Assembly (NCBI RefSeq): GCF_009688965.1
Contig: NZ_AP021875.1
Location: 186,001-250,000 of the forward strand
DNA: 64,000 nucleotides
Direction of reading: 5' to 3'
From: Desulfosarcina widdelii
Lineage (GTDB): Bacteria; Desulfobacterota; Desulfobacteria; Desulfobacterales; Desulfosarcinaceae
Every line of letters begins with the position of its first letter. Within the stretch, counting starts at the first letter, position 1. The translations under genes and the position numbers were made by a program. Below the pieces are notes generated by a model. It was not told the DNA's origin. It saw nothing but the letters and a program-made list of their open reading frames with translations, and searched no databases. Positions 7,301 through 15,188 of this stretch are shown piece after piece.

Positions 7301-8065
7301 TCATTTCTGGCCATACCGTCTGGCAAGGTCTGCATAGCACAGTCCGCTGCCGCCGAAAATGTCCAGAGCGCTGCCCACGGTAAAATCGATCTTGCCGTTG
7401 CCCAATGATTCGATCTGATCGATGTCTTTTTGACTGGAAATGCCTCCGGCATAGGTGATCGGCAAACCCTGCCAGCGTCCCAGGTAGGCAACCAGCTCGG
7501 TTTCGATGCCGGCGCAGCGGCCTTCCACGTCCACGGCATGAATGAGAAACTCATCGCAGTAAGCGGCGAGGCGTTCCATGAAAGCATAGGTGACCGCCTC
7601 TTTCGTAAAGGTCTGCCAGCGGTCGGTGGCCACCAGGTATTCGTCGTCCCGCCGGCGGCAGCTCAAATCCAGCACCAGACGCGACTTGCCGATGCGTTGG
7701 ATCAGTTTTTCCAGCCGGGCCATATCGATCCTGCCGTCGTGGAACACCCAGGAGGTGACGATGACATGGCTGGCACCGGCATCCAGCCACTCGGCAGCAT
7801 TGTCGGCGTTGATTCCCCCGCCCACCTGCAGCCCCCCCGGCCATTGGGAAAGAGCCGAGAGGGCCGCCTCGGCGTTGCCCGGACCTAACTGGATGACGTG
7901 CCCCCCTGTAAGCCCGTCCCGGCGATAGAGATCGGCGAACCATGTGGAGGGTTTCCCGGCTTGAAAGTTGGTCGTCGGGCCTTCGTCCGGCTCGTCGGAC
8001 AACGTGGCGCCCACAATTTGTTTGACTACACCGTCGTGAAGGTCGATGCAGGGGCGAAAACGCAT
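7301..8065 (-). CDS. hisA: eukaryote-type ProFAR isomerase (HisA)
   Basis: Phosphoribosylformimino-5-aminoimidazole carboxamide ribotide isomerase, fourth step of histidine synthesis: an Amadori rearrangement that converts ProFAR to PRFAR. The 254 residues follow the fungal HIS6-type form rather than ordinary bacterial HisA: RPCIDLHDGVVKQIVG, HVIQLGPGNAEAA, LQVGGGINADNAAEWLDAGA, VIVTSWVF, LVLDLSCR, FLIHAVDVEGRCAGI, YAGGISS and FTVGSALDIFGG. IDLH carries the expected N-terminal catalytic Asp and HAVDVEG the second. No other his gene is nearby, so it is a stand-alone locus. It ends 45 bp from the convergent fibronectin-like gene. Confidence 0.85.
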   Translation of the reverse strand: MRFRPCIDLHDGVVKQIVGATLSDEPDEGPTTNFQAGKPSTWFADLYRRDGLTGGHVIQLGPGNAEAALSALSQWPGGLQVGGGINADNAAEWLDAGASHVIVTSWVFHDGRIDMARLEKLIQRIGKSRLVLDLSCRRRDDEYLVATDRWQTFTKEAVTYAFMERLAAYCDEFLIHAVDVEGRCAGIETELVAYLGRWQGLPITYAGGISSQKDIDQIESLGNGKIDFTVGSALDIFGGSGLCYADLARRYGQK

Positions 8066-8147
8066 GCGATGCTCCCGGGGTTCGTGTGTCTTTAATGAGA
8101 AAAGCCGGAAAAGGGGAGAGTTTTCCTCGGCGGCCCGCCCCCTTTTT

Positions 8148-8167
8148 TAAAAAAAGAGCTTTGCTCT
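8148..8167 (-). terminator. intrinsic terminator of the PAS-GGDEF-EAL gene
   Basis: On the minus strand AGAGC AAA GCTCT is followed by seven T and begins within the stop codon region of the cyclic-di-GMP gene. The 5-bp stem is short, so termination may be partial. Confidence 0.45.
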
Positions 8168-10649
8168 ATTTGGATACCGGGCCGCCGTTTTGCTTGTCCA
8201 GAAGATTCTTGAAGGCTCCCACCGGTACGGGTCGGGCGAAGAGAAACCCTTGCATGTTGTTGCAGCCGTAGCCGGCCAGAAAATCCATCTGCTCCTGGGT
8301 TTCGACGCCCTCGGCCACAGCCTCGATATTCAGGTTGCGGGCCATGTCGATAATGGTTTTGATGATCTCCCGGTCCCCTTCGTTGTTCATGGCATCGCAG
8401 ATAAAAGAGCGGTCGATCTTCAGGGTGTCGATAGGAAAGCGTTTCAGGTAGCTCAATGAGGAATAACCGGTTCCGAAATCGTCGATGGAGAACGACACAC
8501 CCTTAGTGCGCAGGGCTTTCATCTTGGCAATGCACACTTCCGGATTCCGGATCACACTGCTCTCGGTGACTTCCAGCTTGAGCCATTCAGGAGACAGTCC
8601 GGTCTGGTCGAGAATGTCAAGCACCGTTTTGACGAAGTCGGCCTCCTGAAGCTGCCTGGCGGAAATGTTGACGGCGACGAAAAGATCGCTGTGCCCCAAG
8701 TCGTGCCAGTGTTTGAGTTGGGTGCAGGCCGTTTGCAGCACCCAGCGTCCCAGAGGAACGATGATGCCCGTCTCTTCGGTGATGCGGATAAAATCGTTGG
8801 GCAGGATAAGACCCATTTCCGGGTGATTCCAGCGCAGCAGGGCTTCCATGCCCACGATGCGATTGGATTCGTTGACCAGCGGCTGATAGTAGAGCAGCAT
8901 TTCGTTGCGGTCCAGGGCCTTGCGAAGGCTGCTTTCCATCTTCATGCGGTAGAGCGCCTTGCGGTTCATCTCCTCGGTAAAGAACCGATAGTCGCCGCCG
9001 CCTTGCTCCTTGGCCGCGTACATGGCCATGTCCGCATTTTTCACCAGGCCTTCCACGTCCCATCCGTCGTTGGGAAATACGCTGATTCCGATGCTGGTGG
9101 AAGAAAAAATTTCCTGGCCGCCGATGAAAAAGGGGCGGGTGACTGATTTCAGTATTTTGCGGGCGACCCGGGCCACGTCGATATCCCGGCCGAGGTTGGT
9201 GAGAATCACGGTGAATTCGTCTCCTCCCAGGCGGAACAGGTGGTCCGTTTCCCGCAGACAACCTTTCAACCGGCCGGCCACGCTTTGCAAGAGCTGGTCC
9301 CCGGTATCGTGGCCCAAGGCGTCATTGACCTGCTTGAACTTGTCCAGATCCAGGAACATCAGGGCCCAGGAGCGGTCCGAATTCCGGCGGCCGGCGTGCT
9401 GCAGCAGGTCGTCGAGGCACATGTAAAAGGATTTGCGGTTGGGCAGGCCGGTGAGCGTGTCGTGGTAGGCGACATACTTGAGTTCTTCGTCCTTTTTGCG
9501 GCGCTCGGTGATGTCCTGAAGGGTGTTGACGAACCCCTCGGGCCGGCCCAGGGCATCCAGGAAAACGGCCCCGCTGATGGAAACATCCACCGCTTCACCG
9601 GATTTGGTATGGCGCCGCGTCTCCACGCCTGAAAAAGAAATCCCCTTTTTAACCTGGGACATGAATTCATCGGTTTCGGACTGGTTTTCCTCGGGAACGA
9701 AGTCGATGGTACGGTTGCGGTATTCTTCCAGGGTCCATCCGAAAACACGGGTGAATGCGGGGTTCAGGTAGATCACCCTTCCAGACATATCTCTGACGAT
9801 AACCGGATCCGGTGCCGCCTCCAGAACCGTCCGGTGGCGTTCTTCGCTTTTTGCCAGCGCTTGCTGAGACTCGATGCGCTGGGTGATGTCCCGGTAAATC
9901 ACATAGACGGCCGGCTCGTCATCTTCCGTCACGAAAGGTTTGGCCAGAACCGAAACATCCACCAGGCTGCCGTCTTTTCGCTGTCTGCGGCTTTCCACTT
10001 CGAAGGTTTCGCCGCTGGCCGCGCGGGCCGACAGGGACAGGCTTTCCGCTTTCCGATTTTCCGGGAGGATCAACGCGTCCATCCGCCGGCCGATGCAATC
10101 CGTTGCGGAGTACTGAAAAAGGCGGCAGAACTCTTCATTGACGCGAATGACCCGGTCTTCCAGATTGACGATGGCAATGGCTTCCGGGGCGATATCGATC
10201 AACTGGTCGGCATAGTTTTTCTGGTCCTGAAGCTTTTTTTCGGCCAGGCGCTGTCGGGTCACGTCGCGAATAACGCTCTGGTAGCCGTACGTCCGTCCCT
10301 CGGGGTCATCCAGGCGCATGGCGGTGACCATGGTATGCTTCAGCCGGTTGCGGGCATCCAGGAAAATAACGGGAGCGTCGTGCACCAGGCCGGTTTCGTC
10401 GGCCTGCCGGATCAACCGCTCCCGGTCCAATCGATTGGCGTAGAAGGAAGTAATATCGGCCTGCTGGAGTTCGTCCCGGGATACATCGAAAAAGTCCAGG
10501 GCCGCGGCATTGAAATCCAGAATTTGGCCCGCCTGGGTGGTGACGACGACGGCTTCGGGATGCCGCTCGAAAAGGGCACGATACCGTTCCCGGACGATAT
10601 CGGCATCCATGGGGGTAAAGGTTGAATCCGTTTGGATAGATTTCGCCAT
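8166..10649 (-). CDS. triple-PAS GGDEF-EAL cyclic-di-GMP enzyme
   Basis: A sensor protein of 827 residues without obvious membrane helices. Three PAS domains are seen: residues ~20-130 (RYRALFERHPEAVVVTT), ~145-260 (IAPEAIAIVNLEDRVIRVNEEF) and ~275-385 (VLEAAPDPVIVRDMSGRVIYLNP). The diguanylate cyclase domain (~395-560) has intact RLGGDEF and the product-inhibition site RETD five residues upstream. The phosphodiesterase domain (~570-820) has intact EALLRW, NISARQL, TESSVI, DDFGTGYSS and EGVETQE. Both activities therefore look possible, with PAS signals choosing between making and degrading c-di-GMP. A TTG 12 codons upstream (10685) could extend it, but ATG 10649 with TTGGAAT before it is preferred. 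No operon partner. Confidence 0.85.
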   Translation of the reverse strand: MAKSIQTDSTFTPMDADIVRERYRALFERHPEAVVVTTQAGQILDFNAAALDFFDVSRDELQQADITSFYANRLDRERLIRQADETGLVHDAPVIFLDARNRLKHTMVTAMRLDDPEGRTYGYQSVIRDVTRQRLAEKKLQDQKNYADQLIDIAPEAIAIVNLEDRVIRVNEEFCRLFQYSATDCIGRRMDALILPENRKAESLSLSARAASGETFEVESRRQRKDGSLVDVSVLAKPFVTEDDEPAVYVIYRDITQRIESQQALAKSEERHRTVLEAAPDPVIVRDMSGRVIYLNPAFTRVFGWTLEEYRNRTIDFVPEENQSETDEFMSQVKKGISFSGVETRRHTKSGEAVDVSISGAVFLDALGRPEGFVNTLQDITERRKKDEELKYVAYHDTLTGLPNRKSFYMCLDDLLQHAGRRNSDRSWALMFLDLDKFKQVNDALGHDTGDQLLQSVAGRLKGCLRETDHLFRLGGDEFTVILTNLGRDIDVARVARKILKSVTRPFFIGGQEIFSSTSIGISVFPNDGWDVEGLVKNADMAMYAAKEQGGGDYRFFTEEMNRKALYRMKMESSLRKALDRNEMLLYYQPLVNESNRIVGMEALLRWNHPEMGLILPNDFIRITEETGIIVPLGRWVLQTACTQLKHWHDLGHSDLFVAVNISARQLQEADFVKTVLDILDQTGLSPEWLKLEVTESSVIRNPEVCIAKMKALRTKGVSFSIDDFGTGYSSLSYLKRFPIDTLKIDRSFICDAMNNEGDREIIKTIIDMARNLNIEAVAEGVETQEQMDFLAGYGCNNMQGFLFARPVPVGAFKNLLDKQNGGPVSK

Positions 10650-10940
10650 TCCATATTCCAATGGTCGTGAGAGCGCGTTCTTCAATCTTATCGTTCTATC
10701 CGTCAGATCCCAACGAATGGAAAGGATGTTTCCCTAAGCTAGGACCTCTACACAAAATTGCCAATTTTGGCAAGGAGATATCGCTGCTCCGGTTTGCTTG
10801 CAGGGCCGCGGGCGTTGACAAGGTGAGAACAATCTTCTACCAATCCAACGACAGCAAAAGCAAATGCACCACCATAGATTATCGTATGGCAACGGGTGGA
10901 TGAAGGATACAATTAGAATCGGGATATCAAGGAACCCTTC

Positions 10941-11630
10941 ATGAAAATCGATTCGGGACAATGGCAGCGAACTGTGATCGAGGGCGCTGCGGCACTGGCG
11001 ATCGAGGTGACCGATGACCAGGTCCGGGCCATGAACGCGCACGCCCGGCTGCTGCTGGAATGGAACCGGATCACCAATCTGACGGCCATTATCGATCCAA
11101 TGGAGGTGGCCGTCAAACACTATGTGGATTCCCTGGCCGCGGTTCTATGGATCGGCGAAGGGGTCCGCATTCTGGATGCCGGTTCCGGCGGCGGATTTCC
11201 CGGAATCCCGCTGAAGATCCTGCACCCTGAGCTTTCCATCACGCTGGTGGACAGCGTACGCAAAAAAGTCTCTTTTCTCAAACACGCCATCCGAACCATC
11301 GGTCTGGAGGGAATCGAGGCCGTCCACGGCCGGCTGGAAACGCTCGGCGAATCGCCCCGGTATCGCGGGGCCTTCGATATGGTGGTCTGCCGGGCATTTT
11401 CTTCGCTGGAAACGTTCGCCGAGCGCACAGCGGATTTTCTGGCTCCCGGCGGCAGCTTGCTGGCCCTGAAAGGCCCCCAGACCGATCATCCTCTCGAGGC
11501 CGCCGGAAGCGGAAGCACGATTCGTCTTGGTGGTCGATCTTTCACCATCCAGGTGAACAGCTATCAATTGCCGTTTTTGAACTTGCAGCGTCGGGCGGTG
11601 AGGCTGACACCGATGACGAAAGAGGGATGA
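10941..11630 (+). CDS. rsmG: 16S rRNA m7G527 methyltransferase RsmG
   Basis: SAM-dependent methyltransferase that makes 7-methylguanosine at 16S rRNA position 527. The 229 residues show the family pattern: LLLEWNRITNLTAI, HYVDSLA, the SAM-binding loop ILDAGSGGGFPGIPLKI, LVDSVRKKVSFLKHAI, and VVCRAFSSLETF, where the Arg-Ala-F segment is typical. The start at 10941 is preceded by AAGGAA. In many bacteria it sits beside mnmG/parA; here it stands alone and converges with the carB-like gene. Upstream 10,650-10,940 shows no gene or clear promoter. Confidence 0.9.
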   Translation: MKIDSGQWQRTVIEGAAALAIEVTDDQVRAMNAHARLLLEWNRITNLTAIIDPMEVAVKHYVDSLAAVLWIGEGVRILDAGSGGGFPGIPLKILHPELSITLVDSVRKKVSFLKHAIRTIGLEGIEAVHGRLETLGESPRYRGAFDMVVCRAFSSLETFAERTADFLAPGGSLLALKGPQTDHPLEAAGSGSTIRLGGRSFTIQVNSYQLPFLNLQRRAVRLTPMTKEG

Positions 11631-11717
11631 TGGACGACGGATGATGGATGAGGGAAGATGGAGGAGGAAGGTCGGAAGGCAGAAATCCGACATCTGTCCT
11701 CCGACCTCAGACTTCCA
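11631..11717. repeat. low-complexity short-repeat island
   Basis: The spacer between rsmG and the carB-like gene is made of repeated GGATGATGGA-like units followed by TCCGACCTCAGACTTCC-like units. Similar text appears before holA (18,765-18,799) and at about 39,770-39,830. No hairpin terminator is visible although the two genes converge here. Confidence 0.5.
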
Positions 11718-14700
11718 TTATCTCAGCGTCCGGGCATATGATTGCAGCGTGCACAGCATTTCCAGCCCCTGCTTGCTGGCCGCGATGCCTTTGGCTGCGG
11801 CCATGGCGCCCGCCGGGGTCGTAATGTTGGGGATGTTGTAGCGGATGGCGGTCTTGCGGATCAAAGCATCGTCCAATTGGCTTCGATGGCCGCTGGGCGT
11901 ATTGACCACCAGGGCGACCTCGCCGCTTTTAATGGCGTCCACCAGGTCGGGCCGGCCGAAACCGATCTTCTTGACCAGTTGGGAGGGTATCCCGTTTTTC
12001 CGGAGAAAGGCATGGGTGCCGCGGGTGGCCAGAATGCCGAATCCCATCTCGTTGAACAGCCGGGTGGGTTCGAGGATGCTGGGTTTGTCTTCGTCGGTGA
12101 CCGTGACCAGCAGATTCCCCCTCCCGGGCAGGCAGGGTCCGGCGGCTTGCTGGGAGCTGAAATAGGCCATGCCGAAGACCTCGGCCAGCGTCATCACTTG
12201 GCCGGTGGAGCGCATCTGGGGCCCCAAGAGGGGATCGGCCTGTGGAAAGACGTCGTAGGGGAAGACCGACGAACGAATGGCGCAGTAGGGCAGCAGGCGC
12301 CGGGGTAGATCCATTTCGTCCAGCGACCTGCCCAGCATGATATCCACCGCCCGCCGGGCCATGGGTATATCGCAGATTTTGGAAACCATCGGCAGGGTCC
12401 GGCAGGCCCAGGGACGGGCAGCCAATAGATAGACCGTGTCGTTGTATACGGCAAAGCGGGCATTGAGCAGTCCTTTGACATCGAGCTTCAGGGCGATTTT
12501 GCGGATGTAGGCGTTGATGGTTTCAATATGGCGCGGCGGTGTGCTGTAGGGGGGCGTCACCAGGGAAGAATCCCCCGAATGCACGCCGGCCAGTTCGATA
12601 TGCTCCATGACGGCCGGCACGTAAACCGATTTTCCGTCGCACAGTGCGTCGGCCTCCAACTCGATGGCGTATTCCAGAAACTGCTCGATCAGCATGGGGG
12701 CGTCTTCCGACAAGTTAGTTCCCAACAGGTCCTGTTCTAGCATGTCGGCATCCATGATGACGGCGTACCGGTTGCGATGCCGATCCGCCGGAACGCTGAC
12801 CACCAGGGGAAAGCCGATGGATTCGGCCAGATCCATGGCCGCTTCGGGGCTGGCGGCCTTGCCGATGGAGGGGTGGGGGATGCCCATTTCGGTGAGCAGG
12901 CCGGAAAAACGCAGACGATCCTGGGACAGCGCCACCTGCTCTCGGGCGGTACCCAGTACCGTGAATCCGGCGGATTCCAGATTTTCCGCCTGGTCCATGG
13001 CTGCATAGCCGCCGAACTGGAGAATGATTCCATCGGGCTTTTCATGGCCGCAGACCGCCTTGAGATCAGGGGCCGTCAGGGGCGCTACGTAGGTTCGGTC
13101 GGCATCGTCCAAACCGCCAGCCACGGCCGGGTTGCTGTTTACCAGGATGGACCGGCGACCGGCTTTTTGCAGGCGCCGGGCGGCGTGGGCGCAGCAGTGA
13201 TCTAACTCGATGCCGTGACCGATGCGGCCGGCACCCGGTCCTGCAATGAGTATGCTTTTGCCCATGGGACTGTGGGGAGCTTTTTTATCCGCCAACGTGG
13301 TAAACCATATCCGGGACTGCCCGTTCGCATCGGCAGCCCGGGGAAGGACCTGGATTTCGGCCGCTTCGATCAATCCGGCGGCCGCCTCACCGGAAATGTT
13401 CAACAGACGGGCCAGACCGGCTTCGTTCAATCCGGCTTCAACGGCCTTGCCGATCAGTTTCGGTGAAGGAGGTTGGGTCTCCGGGTTAGCCAGTTGGATC
13501 TCCAGGCTCGCCAGGACGGCCAGTTCACGGAACCATTTTATGTCAATGCCGGTGGAAGTGCTCAGGTCTCCTGGCCGGGCTCCTTTTTTCAGGGCCTCGT
13601 GGAGGATGGCCAGGCAATCCGGTGAGGGGGGAACCAACCGCTGCATCAGGTCGTCGAGGGGGATCGACGTCCATTCCGGCCGCATTCCCAACAGGTGGTG
13701 GTACGGCATTCGGCAGCGTTCGGCCTTCAACAGGGCTTCCAGGAGGCTGCTTCCTATCCCCATAACCTCGCCCGTTGACTTCATGCGGGCGTTCAGGGCT
13801 TCGATTTCCCCTCCGAAACGTTCGAATTCCCAGCGCGGCAGACGAACGGCCACGATTTTTCCATTCATGATGGACGCAATCCCTGCAGGTTCTTTTTCCG
13901 GCGCATCGTCTCCCAGAATATCGTCTAAGCCAGCGCCCATACACAATCGGGCGTGGACCGCGGCCAGATCGACGCCGAAGGACCTGGCGCAAAAGGCGCT
14001 CATCCGGGAAAACCAGGGATTGACGGACAGTACGCGCACCGGACGGCCGCCCGGAGCGACGGCGAATTTCACGTGAAGGATTCCGGCGGCGCCCATGCGT
14101 TCGGCCACTTTGCAGGCCGTATCAAAGATCTGCCGGCAGGTGGCTGTATCGAGGGTCAACGGTGGGATAGCGGCCATTGAATCGCCGCTGTGAATGCCAA
14201 CCGGCTCCATGTTTTCTGCAATGGCAACCGGCTGCATACGATTGTCCGCGTCGCGCAGCAGTTCCACTTCCACTTCTCGATGGTCGGACAGCACCTCTTC
14301 GATGCGCAGCGGTTCGATTTCTTCCGAAGGCAGGCGTCCTGCGGATACCAGTTGGCGCAGTTCCTCGACGTTGTATACGATGCCCTGACGCTGCCGGTCG
14401 GCAAGCGGCGCTGCGCGCACGAATACCGGATATCCGATAGCTTCGGCCGCCGCTGCAGCGGCGGCCATGCGGGTTACACAGCGGCCGTCCGGGGTGGGCA
14501 GACCGAGCTGGCCGGCGCAATCAAATAGCGCCGAAGGGTCGCCCATCATCGCCAGGGTTTCCGGTGTGGTCCCCAACAGGCGAATGCTCTTTTTTTCCAG
14601 CAGGCCGGAGTCGACCAACGCTTTGGCCAACCCCATGGCCGTCGGACCGCCAACGGTGGGCAGCAGGCCGTCGGGGCGTTCCCGCAAGAGGACCTCCTTG

Positions 14701-14924
14701 AGGGACTGCACGGTCAAAGGCACCATGTAGGTGCGATCGGCGGTTTCCATGTCCGTGGCCAGGGCCGACGGATCGCAGTGCACCATCACCGTTTCGACCC
14801 CGGCATCTCTAAGAATACGGCAGGCACGGCAGGCCGCGTCGTCAAAGGCGCCTGTCTGTCCGATTTTGACCGGACCACATCCGATGATGAGTACTTTTTG
14901 CAAGGGCGGGGTAGGCATTTTCAC
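11718..14924 (-). CDS. carbamoyl-phosphate synthase large chain homologue, catalytically degenerate (CarB-like)
   Basis: 1068 residues, full CarB length, with the complete layout: N-terminal synthetase half (~1-400), oligomerisation region, second synthetase half (~550-935) and C-terminal MGS-like allosteric domain (~940-1060, NLLVTVTDEDKPSI...VVNTPSGH). Homology is clear (LIIGCGPVKIGQTGAFD; GIHSGDS; GIELDHCC; AGVHSGDS; DPLLGPQMRSTGQVM). Residues needed for catalysis in E. coli CarB are changed in both halves. The Gly-rich ATP loop (PSFTMGGSGGG) reads APLADRQRQG, and the second loop (PSYVLGG) reads VPADRHR. Metal ligands Gln285/Glu299 become Lys/Ser, and Gln829/Glu841/Asn843 become Arg/Ala/Arg. 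In both halves the conserved NPR Arg is Trp. GGQT motifs are GGPT and GGYA. The intact frame argues against simple decay. It is probably a pseudoenzyme or an enzyme with another activity, not the working CarB. Confidence 0.85.
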   Translation of the reverse strand: MKMPTPPLQKVLIIGCGPVKIGQTGAFDDAACRACRILRDAGVETVMVHCDPSALATDMETADRTYMVPLTVQSLKEVLLRERPDGLLPTVGGPTAMGLAKALVDSGLLEKKSIRLLGTTPETLAMMGDPSALFDCAGQLGLPTPDGRCVTRMAAAAAAAEAIGYPVFVRAAPLADRQRQGIVYNVEELRQLVSAGRLPSEEIEPLRIEEVLSDHREVEVELLRDADNRMQPVAIAENMEPVGIHSGDSMAAIPPLTLDTATCRQIFDTACKVAERMGAAGILHVKFAVAPGGRPVRVLSVNPWFSRMSAFCARSFGVDLAAVHARLCMGAGLDDILGDDAPEKEPAGIASIMNGKIVAVRLPRWEFERFGGEIEALNARMKSTGEVMGIGSSLLEALLKAERCRMPYHHLLGMRPEWTSIPLDDLMQRLVPPSPDCLAILHEALKKGARPGDLSTSTGIDIKWFRELAVLASLEIQLANPETQPPSPKLIGKAVEAGLNEAGLARLLNISGEAAAGLIEAAEIQVLPRAADANGQSRIWFTTLADKKAPHSPMGKSILIAGPGAGRIGHGIELDHCCAHAARRLQKAGRRSILVNSNPAVAGGLDDADRTYVAPLTAPDLKAVCGHEKPDGIILQFGGYAAMDQAENLESAGFTVLGTAREQVALSQDRLRFSGLLTEMGIPHPSIGKAASPEAAMDLAESIGFPLVVSVPADRHRNRYAVIMDADMLEQDLLGTNLSEDAPMLIEQFLEYAIELEADALCDGKSVYVPAVMEHIELAGVHSGDSSLVTPPYSTPPRHIETINAYIRKIALKLDVKGLLNARFAVYNDTVYLLAARPWACRTLPMVSKICDIPMARRAVDIMLGRSLDEMDLPRRLLPYCAIRSSVFPYDVFPQADPLLGPQMRSTGQVMTLAEVFGMAYFSSQQAAGPCLPGRGNLLVTVTDEDKPSILEPTRLFNEMGFGILATRGTHAFLRKNGIPSQLVKKIGFGRPDLVDAIKSGEVALVVNTPSGHRSQLDDALIRKTAIRYNIPNITTPAGAMAAAKGIAASKQGLEMLCTLQSYARTLR

Positions 14925-15121
14925 TCCTCAAAGATTGACGGCGTTTTAAAACGACGAAAACGCGTTGACCTTTCCTGACGGCGGTGGGCCTCAGGGGGGC
15001 CGGATGGCCGTCATTTCGGGCGCGCTGTTTTGTAGAACCATGACAAAACGAAAAACTTAATATTGAACCAAAAAGCGCCGGTTTTCAAGCGGCAATATCG
15101 ATGGGCCGCCGTTTCTATTCC

Positions 15122-15150
15122 TTGACATGAATCGGCTTTCAAAGTAGAAA
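15122..15150 (+). promoter_or_regulatory. sigma-70-type promoter of ileS-lspA
   Basis: TTGACA at 15122-15127, a 17-bp spacer and TAGAAA at 15145-15150, about 30 bp before the start codon of ileS with its GGAGG site. The spacing and the perfect -35 box make this a good candidate. No T-box leader is seen. Confidence 0.55.
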
Positions 15151-15188
15151 TCTCTGTTTATCATGAAAATACCGATACGGAGGCATCG

